DNA of 64,000 nucleotides from Bacteroidales bacterium (GCA_022768325.1 JALEMI010000053.1:62001-126000), one strand, 5' to 3'; shown: positions 39,249 through 50,042, counted from the stretch's first letter. The notes: generated by a model not told the origin, from the sequence alone. Numbers and translations: made by a program.

Positions 39249-40484
39249 ATGATAACCTTTTCGCGCCACGTATTGGCAAACGGGCTTAGGGTTCTCGTAT
39301 GCGAGGACCCCCTGTCGCCAATGGCCACATTCAATATGCTCTACACCGTAGGCGCACGAAATGAGAACCCAGAACGGACGGGCTTTGCTCACCTCTTTGA
39401 GCACCTCATGTTTGGCGGCTCGGCCAATGTGCCCGACTTCGACTACGAAGTTCAGAGGGTCGGCGGCGACGCCAACGCGTTCACCAACAACGACTACACG
39501 AATTATTACGTCACCCTGCCCGCCGACAACATTGAGACCGCCTTTTGGCTCGAAAGCGACCGCCTTTGTGAACCGGCGTTTAGCCAGGAGAGCCTCGACA
39601 TTCAGAAGAAAGTCGTGATTGAGGAGTTTCGCCAGCGATACCTCAACGCCCCATACGGCGACATTCAGCATATTTTCCGCGACTTGGTCTATAAAGTACA
39701 CCCGTACCGATGGCCCACCATTGGGCTGAACATCGAGCATATTGAGAACGCGACGCTCGACGAGGTGAAAGACTTCTTCTACCGGCACTACACGCCCTCC
39801 CGCGCCATTCTCGCCGTGTCGGGCAACGTGAAGACTGACCACATATTCGCCTTGGCCGAGAAATGGTTTGGAGACATACGCCGCGACGCTCCCAAAGAGC
39901 CCGCGCCTCCCGCCGAACCCGTTCAGACCGAGGCCAGGACACTATTCAAGGAGGGCAACGTGCCAGCCACGCGAATCATGATTGCCTTCCACTCCGCCGA
40001 CCGTCTGCACCGCGACACGAAGCTCGGCGACCTGATGACGGACGTGTTTGCCGACGGTCTGTCGTCGCGACTAATCCAAAGGCTCGTTAAGGAGAGCCGC
40101 ACGTGTACCGACGCAAACGCCTACATAACAGGCTCTTTTGATCCCGGCGCAGTAATCTTCTCGGCACAAGTGGCCGACGGTGTGAAGCCCGAGACGGCAA
40201 TTGGGCAAATATGGGACGAGATTCACGAAATGCAAGACTCGGGCCCTACGGACTACGAGATAAACAAAGCCAGAAACAGGCAAGAGGCTGCCCAAATAAT
40301 TGGCGAGACGGCATCGCAGACAATGTCGCAGACCCTCGCCACATACGAGATGCTTGGCGACGCCAACCTCGTAAACACAGAGTACAGGGCATACGACGAT
40401 ATGCAGCCCGACGACGTCATGGACTTCGCACGCCGCACGTGCACCGTCGAGAACAGCTCAACGCTCATTTACCGTTCAAAATAA
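39249..40484 (+). CDS. M16-family zinc peptidase (catalytic HxxEH)
   Basis: 411 aa; NPERTGFAHLFEHLMFGGSANVPDFD (HLFEH), YRWPTIGLNIEHIENATLDEVKDFFYRHYTPSRAILAVSGN. Confidence 0.95.
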   Translation: MITFSRHVLANGLRVLVCEDPLSPMATFNMLYTVGARNENPERTGFAHLFEHLMFGGSANVPDFDYEVQRVGGDANAFTNNDYTNYYVTLPADNIETAFWLESDRLCEPAFSQESLDIQKKVVIEEFRQRYLNAPYGDIQHIFRDLVYKVHPYRWPTIGLNIEHIENATLDEVKDFFYRHYTPSRAILAVSGNVKTDHIFALAEKWFGDIRRDAPKEPAPPAEPVQTEARTLFKEGNVPATRIMIAFHSADRLHRDTKLGDLMTDVFADGLSSRLIQRLVKESRTCTDANAYITGSFDPGAVIFSAQVADGVKPETAIGQIWDEIHEMQDSGPTDYEINKARNRQEAAQIIGETASQTMSQTLATYEMLGDANLVNTEYRAYDDMQPDDVMDFARRTCTVENSSTLIYRSK

Positions 40485-40496
40485 CCACCGAAAGCT

Positions 40497-41789
40497 TTGG
40501 ACAACAAATTTCGCATGACCCCGCCTCCGTCGGGGGACATCAAGATGCCCGTCGTACCAACATTCGAGACAGAAGTGCTGCCGAACGGGGCGATGCTTCA
40601 CGTCATGCCCGGCGGCAACCAGTCCATTGTCAAGATTGAGATCAACGTTGCCGCAGGCTCGCTGCGCACGAGCCGTGCCCTAATAGCGTCGTCGACTGCC
40701 GAACTGCTTTCTGAGGGGACGGAGTTCCACACGGCGCAAGAGATGGCCGAGGCCTTGGACTTCTACGGCGCGTACACGTGGCCAAAGTCGTCCATAACGA
40801 GGGCTTCCGTATCGTCGCTGTGCGTGGAGCGAGACCTTAAGCATATTGTTGAGCTTGTCAACGAGATAATCCGCCACCCCGCCTTCCCCGACGAAGAGGT
40901 GGAGCTATATAAGGCGCAGGAGATCCAGAACTTCGACATGAAGATGCTGAAGACGCCCTACCTCGCCTCGCGGGCCATGCTGCATGCCCTCTATGCCCCT
41001 GGGTGCCGCTATGGGCGCGTGGCGCGTCATGAGGACTATGACAACCTTACGCCCCAGGCTTTGCGCGACTTCCACGCCGAGGCATATCGCCCCAATGTGG
41101 CGCACATATTCGTATCGGGTCGCCCGTCGGACGACGACATACGTTTCATTGCGGAGACTTTCGGCACAACCGATTGGCAGCCCGGACCTACATGGGAGAT
41201 TCCCGGCCCGGAATACAATAAGACGAGCAGCCGGACAATGATTGAGTTTGACGGCGAGCAGACTTCGGTCCGCGTCTTCCGCCCCATCTTCAACCGTTCG
41301 CACCCCGATATGTTGCCCTTTGGCATGGCCAACGCGGCGCTGGGAGGATATTTTGGCGCCCGAATATCGCAAAACCTGCGTGAGCGGCTCGGCCTCACCT
41401 ACGGGGCATATTCCACCCTAAACGTCAACAAGTTCCGCGGCGTACACTCCATTTCCACAGAGGTCAAGACGGGCAGCCACGAGCAAGTGGTGCGCGAGAT
41501 ATTCAACGACATGGAGCGGCTGGCCTCGGAATGCATTACGGACCGCGAGATGGAGACGCTGCGCGGATTCATGAAGGGCGAAATGCTCCATTACTTCGAC
41601 AGTGTCCTCACGTCGGCCGACACCGTTGCCGCCTTCATGCTTGAGGACGTAAACATGGACTACGTGAACGACTACTACCGGATCGCGAGCGACATCTCGA
41701 AAGAGGAGATACGGCAGATGGCGGCTAAATGGCTCGTGGCGGGTGAGTATTCCGTGGTGTGTGTCGGTAAGGGTGTTGGCGGCGAATAA
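40497..41789 (+). CDS. M16-family peptidase homologue (non-catalytic partner)
   Basis: 430 aa; LPNGAMLHVMPGGNQSIVKIEINVAAGS; ALGGYFGARISQNLRERLGLTYGAYS; no HxxEH; start could be TTG 40497 or ATG 40515. Confidence 0.9.
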   Translation: MDNKFRMTPPPSGDIKMPVVPTFETEVLPNGAMLHVMPGGNQSIVKIEINVAAGSLRTSRALIASSTAELLSEGTEFHTAQEMAEALDFYGAYTWPKSSITRASVSSLCVERDLKHIVELVNEIIRHPAFPDEEVELYKAQEIQNFDMKMLKTPYLASRAMLHALYAPGCRYGRVARHEDYDNLTPQALRDFHAEAYRPNVAHIFVSGRPSDDDIRFIAETFGTTDWQPGPTWEIPGPEYNKTSSRTMIEFDGEQTSVRVFRPIFNRSHPDMLPFGMANAALGGYFGARISQNLRERLGLTYGAYSTLNVNKFRGVHSISTEVKTGSHEQVVREIFNDMERLASECITDREMETLRGFMKGEMLHYFDSVLTSADTVAAFMLEDVNMDYVNDYYRIASDISKEEIRQMAAKWLVAGEYSVVCVGKGVGGE

Positions 41790-41928
41790 GGGTGGGGAGA
41801 TGTCGCTCGGACTATGCTACGTCATGCTGAGGCAAATTCATAAAATAGCGTTGCCCAGGCTTCCTATTTCAAACATTTTCACCTATATTCACTGCCGATA
41901 ACCACACTCACTCTCCCGATTAACAACC

Positions 41929-42444
41929 ATGGATGTCAAAGACGCTATCTTAAAAAGACGCTCCGTCAGGAAATATTCTGACCGGATGCCAGACCACAGC
42001 ACACTCATTCAGGTTCTCGAAGCCGCCCGCATGGCGCCATCGGCAACCAACCGCCAGCCCTATCGCCTTGTCTGCGTCACGACCCCCGACCTCCGCGCCC
42101 AAGTAATTCAGGCGTACCACGGGCCGTCGTGGATTAAGACGGCTCCCGCCGTCATCGTAGTCTTGGCCAATCATGACAAAGGATGGGTGCGTTCCTACGA
42201 CGGTAAAGAGCATTCGGAGATTGACGCGACCATTGCCACAGACCACATGACGCTGCGAGCCGCCGAGCTGGGACTCGGGACGTGCTGGGTGTGCAACTTC
42301 AACACCGACGAGGTCCGACAGGCGCTTAACCTCCCGAGCAACGAGGAGCCAATAGCCCTCTTGCCCATCGGGTATCCAGACCCCGAGGAGATCCCGAAGC
42401 AGAAGAACCGCAAGCCGGCGGAAGACGTATACTCCTTTGCATAA
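41929..42444 (+). CDS. Nitroreductase family protein
   Basis: 171 aa; MDVKDAILKRRSVRKYSDRM, LEAARMAPSATNRQPYRLVCVT, LGLGTCWVCNFN. Confidence 0.92.
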   Translation: MDVKDAILKRRSVRKYSDRMPDHSTLIQVLEAARMAPSATNRQPYRLVCVTTPDLRAQVIQAYHGPSWIKTAPAVIVVLANHDKGWVRSYDGKEHSEIDATIATDHMTLRAAELGLGTCWVCNFNTDEVRQALNLPSNEEPIALLPIGYPDPEEIPKQKNRKPAEDVYSFA

Positions 42445-42456
42445 AACGCCGCGCGC

Positions 42457-43227
42457 ATGACCACCGAAGAGACCATCGCCCAAGCTGCCAAACTGATTGC
42501 CGAGGCATCGCACGCCATAGTCTTCACCGGCGCGGGAATTTCGCTCGAAAGCGGAATCCCCACCTTCCGAGGCTCGGGCAGCAGCATCTGGAGCCAATAC
42601 GACCCCGACGACATAGAGATTTGCAACTTCACCAGCACCCCCATCAAGTCGTGGAAAACAATTAAAGCCTGTTTCTACGACTTCATGAAGGACAAGGACA
42701 TACGCCCAAACAAGGCTCATTACGTCATTGCCGACCTGGAGAAGGCGGGGGTAGTCAAGACCATCATCACGCAAAACATCGACGCCCTCCATCAGAAAGC
42801 GGGTGCCACGGACGTGATAGAGTTCCACGGGACTACGGCCACCATCTCGTGCACAAGGTGCCACCACACATATCGCGCTGAAGACGTGGACCTCGGGGCG
42901 CAGCCTCCTAAGTGTCCCGACTGCGGCGGCCTCCTGAAGCCCGACTTCGTCTTCTTCGGCGAGGGAATCCCCGAGAAGGCGTTGAACGAGAGCTTTGACC
43001 ATGCGGCAAAAGCGGATCTGTGCATCGTTGTGGGCACGTCGGCCCAGGTGATGCCCGCAGGAATGATACCCATAAACGTGAAACGGGCCGGCGGCAAGGT
43101 TATAGAGATAAACCCCGAGAAATCGGCCATTACGGACTTATACGCCGACGTGTTCATACCCCTCGGGGCGGTGGACGCCTTCACTCGGTTGGAAGCCGGA
43201 CTGAAACAGACAGGGCTAAAATTTTGA
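42457..43227 (+). CDS. Sir2-family NAD-dependent deacylase
   Basis: 256 aa; IVFTGAGISLESGIPTFRGSGSSIW, TQNIDALHQKAG, FHGTTATISCTRCHHTY, CPDCGGLLKPDFVFFGE. Confidence 0.96.
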   Translation: MTTEETIAQAAKLIAEASHAIVFTGAGISLESGIPTFRGSGSSIWSQYDPDDIEICNFTSTPIKSWKTIKACFYDFMKDKDIRPNKAHYVIADLEKAGVVKTIITQNIDALHQKAGATDVIEFHGTTATISCTRCHHTYRAEDVDLGAQPPKCPDCGGLLKPDFVFFGEGIPEKALNESFDHAAKADLCIVVGTSAQVMPAGMIPINVKRAGGKVIEINPEKSAITDLYADVFIPLGAVDAFTRLEAGLKQTGLKF

Positions 43228-43253
43228 TTTCCACCAGCAAAAGAATACCTTTG
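43224..43253 (+). promoter_or_regulatory. Bacteroidales-type promoter TTG-N19-TACCTTTG upstream of fabG
   Basis: TTG 43224-43226 and TACCTTTG 43246-43253. Confidence 0.7.
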
Positions 43254-43285
43254 CGAAAATTTTGACAGATAAACTTCACACTAAT

Positions 43286-44032
43286 ATGAAACTTCTTGAA
43301 GGGAAGACGGCCCTCGTAACAGGAGCCGCACGAGGCATCGGCAAAGCCCTTGCTCTCCGATTTGCCGAAGCCGGCGCCAACATAGCATTCACCGACCTCG
43401 AAATCAACGACGCTGCCAAAGAGACTGAGGCTCAGATTGCCGCACTCGGTGTCAAGGTGAAAGGCTACGCCTCGAACGCCGCCAACTTCGAGCAGACACA
43501 CGAGGTCGTAAACCAGATTGTTGCGGACTTCGGCTCCATCGACGTACTCGTCAACAACGCCGGCATCACCAAGGACGGCCTGATGCTCAAGATGACTGAG
43601 CAGCAGTGGGACGCAGTCCTCACCGTCAACCTCAAGTCCGCATTCAACTTCATCCACGCCGTAATCCCCGTGATGAGCAAGCAGCGCAAGGGCAGCATCA
43701 TCAACATGAGCTCCGTAGTAGGAGTGCATGGCAACGCTGGCCAGTGCAACTACTCCGCTTCAAAGGCTGGCATGATTGGCTTGGCAAAGTCCATTGCTCA
43801 AGAGATGGGCAAGCGTGGCATCCGCGCAAACGCCATCGCCCCTGGCTTCATCATCACCGCCATGACCGACCAACTCTCCGAGGACGTCAAGAAGGGCTGG
43901 TATGACAAGATCCCCCTCCATCGCGGCGGCACCCCTGAGGACATCGCCGATGTGGCTCTCTTCCTCGCTTCGGATATGTCCGCATACGTCACCGGACAGG
44001 TCATCCAGGTCGATGGTGGAATGAATATGTAG
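43286..44032 (+). CDS. fabG: 3-oxoacyl-[ACP] reductase
   Basis: MKLLEGKTALVTGAARGIGKALALRFAEAG, NNAGITKDGLMLKM, SIINMSSVVGVHGNAGQCNYSASKAGMIG; ATG 43286. Confidence 0.96.
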   Translation: MKLLEGKTALVTGAARGIGKALALRFAEAGANIAFTDLEINDAAKETEAQIAALGVKVKGYASNAANFEQTHEVVNQIVADFGSIDVLVNNAGITKDGLMLKMTEQQWDAVLTVNLKSAFNFIHAVIPVMSKQRKGSIINMSSVVGVHGNAGQCNYSASKAGMIGLAKSIAQEMGKRGIRANAIAPGFIITAMTDQLSEDVKKGWYDKIPLHRGGTPEDIADVALFLASDMSAYVTGQVIQVDGGMNM

Positions 44033-44182
44033 AAGTATTAGCCCACAAGGCAAGAATAGCGGCGCAAGGCTTTTGATGGCCTTGCGCTTAGCTATTTAAC
44101 CAACGTGGTTTCTTCTCACGGCCCATCTTACTATTTGACATTCGGCAATTTTTTTTTAAAAAAAAAAAAGAACCCTATTTTT

Positions 44183-44190
44183 TACCTTTA
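44183..44190 (+). promoter_or_regulatory. -7 element TACCTTTA downstream of a T9A12 tract
   Basis: T9 at 44149-44157, A12 at 44158-44169, TACCTTTA at 44183-44190, ATG 44233. Confidence 0.45.
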
Positions 44191-44232
44191 GCTATGTACT
44201 CGTAAAAGCCGAGTAATTATATTTCGCAGAGT

Positions 44233-45197
44233 ATGGTAGCAACAAAACAAAGATTAGCTTATTTGGACGTAATGAGGGGAATAGCCATTCTCCTTGTTGT
44301 TTTTCAACATTGCACAGGTTCAAATAATACTGCGGGAGGATTGATATTATCTTTCCACATGCCATTGTTCTTCTTCATATCTGGAAGTTGCTTCTCATTT
44401 GGTGTCGGGGGGGTAAATTATTTATAATCAATAAGTTACGCCGCCTATTAATACCTCAAGTTACGTTCGCTGTAGTTAATTATGTTACATTTGTCGCAAT
44501 CGAGTGGGTAAAGGGAACGCCGCCCTCAGCACTTGCCTTCTTGAATTTCTTGACGGCTTGGTTTCTGCTGGCTTTATTTGCGATGTTCATTCTGATGTAC
44601 CCTATACTGTCGTTAGTTAAGAATAGAGTAGCCGTTGCGCTTCTTGCTTTAGCAATATTTGTGGCTTTCTGTTTTACGGATTATAACGACCTGGTTGTTG
44701 TTCAGCAAACAATGGCTGCTTTGGTCTTCGGTTTACTAGGTTTTCTTTGCCGCCCCTATCTTGACAAATATGCTGTTTCCGAGAGCTCCTTTAAGGGTTA
44801 TGGGTGGCTGTCTCTAATTGTTTGCACAATTATCGCTTGCTTCAACGACACTGTGTTTATGTACATTAATGAGTATGGGAACAAATTGCTTTTCGCTCTA
44901 ACATCCGTTTTGGGTATCTATTCCATAGTTGACATATCCGTATCGTTGAGAAATACAAATTTCTTGCAGTGGTGTGGCATAAACTCTATCATAATATATG
45001 TTCTTCATTTTCCTATGTTTAGAGTATCTGGAGTAGTGTGCAGAGAATTCGGATCGAGTTTTCCAGGCGGAGCATACGCGCTTAGCCTCATTGCTTTTAT
45101 CGTAGTTTTGCTCATAGTTTCCGCTGCCGTAGTGTTTTGCAACAAATACCTATGGTGGGCATTTGGGAAAGGAAGACAGAAACCCGTTGTTCGTTAA
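44233..45197 (+). pseudogene. Acyltransferase 3-family membrane protein, frame broken at a G7 tract
   Basis: 44233-44427 encodes MVATKQRLAYLDVMRGIAILLVVFQHCTGS...GVGG; one added G in 44407-44413 joins it to GGKLFIINKLRRLLIPQVTF... open to 45197. Confidence 0.85.
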
Positions 45198-45381
45198 GGT
45201 AAGCTGGTTTTCACCACTCCGAATTACGTAAGAAGATACTGGGCGACCAGCATAAAGGGAGATTCCTCATTGCGAGGGACCTCCCTATCTTTTGGGGTAG
45301 TTGACAATAAGCCACCCACTAACTTCATTCTATTCAATCGTTTAAGGGTCAGTCAGGCACCTCTTGTGTCCTACAAATCTT

Positions 45382-46794
45382 TTATCCCACTTTTCGCGAG
45401 ACCCAAATTACCAACAGCGTTGAGACCTCGGCGGCCGCTACGGTGAGCCATAGGCCGCTCTCGCCCATGAGGGGCGGCAGGATTTGGCTGAAAGCGAAGA
45501 TGAAGACGAAGCCGCGGAGAGTCATGAAGACCGAGGCCGGCTTACTACGCTCTACGCTTTGCAGGTAGCCAATCAGGACAATGTTTATTGTCAAGAAGGG
45601 GAAGGCGAGCGCAAAGAGCGGCAGGCCACGGCAGGCGAGTTCGTAGGCGCGAGTGCTGGTGTCGAGGAATATGGCGGCCATTCCGTTGGCGAAGAAGGAG
45701 AAGAGGGCGCAGATGGCGACGCCCGATATTACGGCGACGGATATGCCGAGCCGCAGGGTCTTCGCCACACGTTCCGTCTGCCCACATCCGTAGTTGAAGC
45801 TCACGATGGGCATTGACGATTGGGCAATGGAATTGGCGAACATGAAAATCATGGGCGTAAGGTAACAGGCGACGCTGAATGCCGCCACGCCGTCTTCGCC
45901 AAGCACGTTGATGAACATATAGTTGCCAACGACGAGCATGAACGAGATGGCAATGTCGCCAATGAGGGCGGGGAAGCCGCTTTGGCTCATTTGGCAGATG
46001 TCTGTAAACGTCTGCTTGCGGAGATGGCGAGTGCCGAGCGGAGGCAGCGACAGACGGAAGTTTTTAGAGAAGAAGACGAAATAGACGGTGGCGAGCAGTG
46101 CGCCAATGGCGGCGGATATTGACGTGGCCCAAGCTGCCCCCGCAATGCCCCATTGGAGGGGATAGACAAACAGATAGTCCAGCGCAATGTTGAGTATTGA
46201 GGGGATGACATTGGTCAGCATGGCGTAACGGGGCGAGCCGTCGAGCCTGATGAGGAACATACCGGCAACCATAGGGCCATAGCACAACATACCGAGGCTT
46301 ATCCAGCGGAGATAGTCCGTCACGTAGGGCAGGAGGACGTCGGAACCGCCGAAGATGAAGCACAGCTGGCGCGGGAGGGTGAGGACGGCTGTCGCAATGA
46401 CTATCCCCGTGACGACGGTGGCGAAAAACGCCCCCGAGGCGAGTCGTCCGGCCTTGGCGTTCTCACCCCTAGAGAGGCTCACAGCCCCGAGTACGGAAGC
46501 CCCTCCGCCAAGCATGAGGCCCATGCCCGTGGCAAACATGAAGACAGGAGCGGCAACATTGACCGCCGCAAGGGCATCCGACCCGACACCATGCCCCACA
46601 AACGCCCCATCGGCCACGTTGAGAATGGCAGAGAACATCATGCTAAGGAGGGTTGGGAATAGGTATTCGAAGAAAAGTCTGCTAACGCTTGTCCGCCCGA
46701 GGTCGAGGTCTTTCTGTCGCATGGTTTCTCTGCTGTTGAATTGAGTAGGACTACGAAGTTCAGCATTATTCGGCAACTTGGCAAATATTGTCAT
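45382..46794 (-). CDS. MATE-family efflux transporter
   Basis: 470 aa; FEYLFPTLLSMMFSAILNVADGAFVGHGVGSDALAAVNVAAPVF, multiple TM helices; possible internal start MRQKDLDLGRTS. Confidence 0.93.
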   Translation of the reverse strand: MTIFAKLPNNAELRSPTQFNSRETMRQKDLDLGRTSVSRLFFEYLFPTLLSMMFSAILNVADGAFVGHGVGSDALAAVNVAAPVFMFATGMGLMLGGGASVLGAVSLSRGENAKAGRLASGAFFATVVTGIVIATAVLTLPRQLCFIFGGSDVLLPYVTDYLRWISLGMLCYGPMVAGMFLIRLDGSPRYAMLTNVIPSILNIALDYLFVYPLQWGIAGAAWATSISAAIGALLATVYFVFFSKNFRLSLPPLGTRHLRKQTFTDICQMSQSGFPALIGDIAISFMLVVGNYMFINVLGEDGVAAFSVACYLTPMIFMFANSIAQSSMPIVSFNYGCGQTERVAKTLRLGISVAVISGVAICALFSFFANGMAAIFLDTSTRAYELACRGLPLFALAFPFLTINIVLIGYLQSVERSKPASVFMTLRGFVFIFAFSQILPPLMGESGLWLTVAAAEVSTLLVIWVSRKVG

Positions 46795-46825
46795 GGTTTG
46801 GGGAATCTCTGCTCTTTAAACACCG

Positions 46826-46842
46826 TTCAAAAGCCATTTGAA
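46826..46842. repeat. Palindrome-family repeat ttcaaaagccatttgaa
   Basis: Same 17-nt layout as 9889-9916 and 23806-23844, upstream of the MATE gene. Confidence 0.65.
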
Positions 46843-46999
46843 CGGCAATTAAATGCCATTTCATGTGCAGAAAGCACCAATTTTCCTCTCACCGCGACAT
46901 AAAAATCCCCCATTAAGCGCGGTTTCTCGATTTTATTCCCTCTGATATAAGTCCAATTTTCTTGGTGGTGATAATTTTGCCTCAGACAAACAACAACAG

Positions 47000-49144
47000 A
47001 TGAAAAATCCTCTTGACCGCAGAATTACAGCGGCATTATTCACGGTAGCAGCACTAACTACGTCTACGTCAACCATAGCACAGTCGTCACGTTCACGCCG
47101 TCAAATTGTAGTGGCCGTAGCCGATACAGCCAAAGCCATTGAGGCCGACACCCTGCAAGACGTGGTGGTCACGTCGGCAGGCGTGACCCGCCGCCTATCG
47201 CAGAAACAGGCGGGCGCTGAGAAGATTGACATGAAAGAGCTGTCCAGCCTCCCCGCCATCTTTGGCGAGCGCGACGTCATGAAGAGCATTCAGCTTCTGC
47301 CCGGCGTTAAGAGCGACGGCGACGGCTCCAGTGGTTATCAGGTGCGTGGCGGCACAACGTCGCAAAACATTGTCCTGCTCGACAATGCCATTGTCTATAA
47401 CTCTGGCCACCTGATGGGTCTTTTCTCGTCGTTCAACGACGATGCCCTTGCCGCCGCCACTCTTTATAAAGGTAACAGCCCCGCAAGGCTCGGAGGCGGT
47501 GTCTCATCGGTGTTCGAGATTGGTACGCGCCAAGGCAACCTCTTCTCTCATCGATTCTCGGCGGGCGTAGGTCTGCTGGCCGCGCGTTGCATCGCCGAGG
47601 GCCCCATCCGTGAGGGCGAAGCCTCTTACCTCGTGGCCGCAAGGCGTTCTTACCTCGATTTGTTCCTCCGCATGACGGACAATTACAGCGATACGAAGCT
47701 CAATTTCTATGACGTGAACGCCAAGGTGGCTTGGAGGCTCGGTCAGAAGGACAATATCTCGCTTTCATTCATCCGCACGTCCGACGAGATGGAGATGCTC
47801 CACGCCCTGTCTATGGAGTGGGCCAACATGGCGGCATCGCTCCGATGGTTCCACACCTTTTCGCCCGATGTCTTCCTCACAACGTGGGTGACAGCCTCCA
47901 AGTTCAATAGCGACGCGGGCATGAAGATGGCCTCCGATGCCTACACCATCAACGGTTTCGTGCGCCATGCGGCCATTAACGCCAATCTCAACTGGACGCC
48001 ATCGTCCGCCCACCGTGTCCAGGCAGGATGGCAGAGCCAACTCGTAAACCTCCGTTCTGCCGAGTGGGAAGCACCACCAGTGAAGGAGAAGGAGCAACGC
48101 AGCGCATGGCAAAACGACTTCTGGCTGCAAGACGATTGGAAACCAACCGACAACCTCGAAATCGGTGCCGGTCTGCGCGTCAACGTCTTCACAGTCCTCG
48201 GTGGACCTCAATATTATGAGGTTGACGAGGATGGAGAAATAGTCAAACGATATGAAACGAGCAGGGGCGAGAATTTCAAGACCAGGGCTTACTTCGAGCC
48301 GCGTCTCAATGTCAATCTGACCATCTCCGACGAGCTGAGCTTCCGCGCCGCATACTCCAGGACGACGCAGAACATCCACGCCATTCGCACCAGCACGGCA
48401 ACAGCCATGCCCATTGACCGATACACCATGACGAGCAACCTCATCCGCCCCATGGTGGCCAATCAGGCAAGCCTCGGCGTCACCGTTGCCACCGACCGTC
48501 ATGACTACGACCTCTCCGCAGAGGTCTACTACAAGCTCATTGACCATGTCTACGACTATCGCGACGGAATGTCCTGGATGTCATGGATTGAGATGGAGCG
48601 ACTTGTCCTCGGCGGTAAGGGCCGCTCCTACGGCGCGGAGCTGTGCCTCCATAAGAACGAAGGCCCTCTTAAAGGCTGGATCTCATACACGCTCAGCTGG
48701 TCTGAGAACAAGATTCCGGGCATCAGCAATGGCGACTGGTACACGGCTTCCAACGACAGGCGTCACGACTTCTCCGTCGTCACGACCTACGCCCTCAACA
48801 AGGCATGGGAGCTCTCCGCCGCATGGGTCTTCAATACAGGTCAGGCACTCACAGCCCCAAGCGCAAAATATGACATCAACGGCGAGACATATTATTACTA
48901 CGCCTCCCGAAATGGCTATCGCGCCCCGGCGTACCACCGCCTCGACATCTCGGCATCCCACAAGAAGCAGCTCTCTGCTAAAGTAGAAAGGCAGATCAGC
49001 TTCGGCTTCTACAACCTCTACAACAGAAAGAACCCCTATATGGTCATCTTTGAGAACGACGACGACAAGCCATCGGGTACCAAGGCCACCAAAGTATCTC
49101 TTTTTGGAATTGTCCCGTCAATTTCTTACCTTGTGAAATTTTAA
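47000..49144 (+). CDS. TonB-dependent outer membrane receptor
   Basis: 714 aa; signal peptide; DTLQDVVVTSAGVTRRLSQKQAGAEKI, SGYQVRGGTTSQNIVLLDNAIVYN, C-terminal barrel; paired with DUF4249. Confidence 0.93.
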   Translation: MKNPLDRRITAALFTVAALTTSTSTIAQSSRSRRQIVVAVADTAKAIEADTLQDVVVTSAGVTRRLSQKQAGAEKIDMKELSSLPAIFGERDVMKSIQLLPGVKSDGDGSSGYQVRGGTTSQNIVLLDNAIVYNSGHLMGLFSSFNDDALAAATLYKGNSPARLGGGVSSVFEIGTRQGNLFSHRFSAGVGLLAARCIAEGPIREGEASYLVAARRSYLDLFLRMTDNYSDTKLNFYDVNAKVAWRLGQKDNISLSFIRTSDEMEMLHALSMEWANMAASLRWFHTFSPDVFLTTWVTASKFNSDAGMKMASDAYTINGFVRHAAINANLNWTPSSAHRVQAGWQSQLVNLRSAEWEAPPVKEKEQRSAWQNDFWLQDDWKPTDNLEIGAGLRVNVFTVLGGPQYYEVDEDGEIVKRYETSRGENFKTRAYFEPRLNVNLTISDELSFRAAYSRTTQNIHAIRTSTATAMPIDRYTMTSNLIRPMVANQASLGVTVATDRHDYDLSAEVYYKLIDHVYDYRDGMSWMSWIEMERLVLGGKGRSYGAELCLHKNEGPLKGWISYTLSWSENKIPGISNGDWYTASNDRRHDFSVVTTYALNKAWELSAAWVFNTGQALTAPSAKYDINGETYYYYASRNGYRAPAYHRLDISASHKKQLSAKVERQISFGFYNLYNRKNPYMVIFENDDDKPSGTKATKVSLFGIVPSISYLVKF

Positions 49145-49173
49145 ATCCTTAGGTTTCTTAATTACAGAAAACA

Positions 49174-50028
49174 ATGAGAGCGTTTGTAAGATTAATCATC
49201 GCCATCGTCAACGTGATTGTGGCTTTCATCCTGACCACCGCTTGCACCGAAGAGCTTGACTTCGAGTACGACAGCGTTGCGCCAATGATTAATATCGAGG
49301 CCAAGGTCTCCGCCTCAGGCAGCCGTGTGGTGGTGACAACCTCGCGCGACGTGACCGACCCCTCGCACGACCACTATGTGGACGACGCGCAAATCTCCCT
49401 CCTCTGCCCCGATGGCAAGAGCATACTCCTCCAGCCTGCTGGCAATGGCGAGTACGTGGCCGACGGAATCGATGCCTTCGAGGGCGGTGTCTACGCCTTC
49501 TCCGCGCAAATTGGTGAGCAGACCTTCGTTGCCTTCGACACCATGGGCATCGCGCCCCAAAACATTAAGTACGATTTCATCTGGGAGAAGGTCATGGGCA
49601 TGGATTACGTCTCGCTCCGATACGGTCTCACCGTCCCTTCCGACAGCCTCTCTTTCTACATGACGCAGGTATACCGCAATGGTGCGCCCTACAAATGGGA
49701 GGTCTTCAATAGCTACACGCGCGACGAGGATATGAAAATCAAGGGCCGTTGCATCTGCTTCTCGACCGACGATGTCGAGGGTAAGGAGAACTCGCGCCCT
49801 CAAGACGTAATCCACGATGGCGACCTGGTTGAAATCTACATATCAGGAATCAGCCGCCGCACCTACGATTACATGGCCGCGCTTGCCAATAGCGGCTCTA
49901 CGTGTGCCAATCCTAAGTGGCAATATTCCGGCGGCGATGCCCTGGGCTTCTTCTCCGCTCTTGGCGAAGTGAAACTCGCTCCCATAACGTTCAACATCAA
50001 GAATGTAGGGACCGAATGGGATTATTAA
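49174..50028 (+). CDS. DUF4249-family lipoprotein
   Basis: 284 aa; lipobox ILTTACTEELDFEY; follows TonB receptor as usual for this family. Confidence 0.8.
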   Translation: MRAFVRLIIAIVNVIVAFILTTACTEELDFEYDSVAPMINIEAKVSASGSRVVVTTSRDVTDPSHDHYVDDAQISLLCPDGKSILLQPAGNGEYVADGIDAFEGGVYAFSAQIGEQTFVAFDTMGIAPQNIKYDFIWEKVMGMDYVSLRYGLTVPSDSLSFYMTQVYRNGAPYKWEVFNSYTRDEDMKIKGRCICFSTDDVEGKENSRPQDVIHDGDLVEIYISGISRRTYDYMAALANSGSTCANPKWQYSGGDALGFFSALGEVKLAPITFNIKNVGTEWDY

Positions 50029-50042
50029 GCTAATGTTCGATT

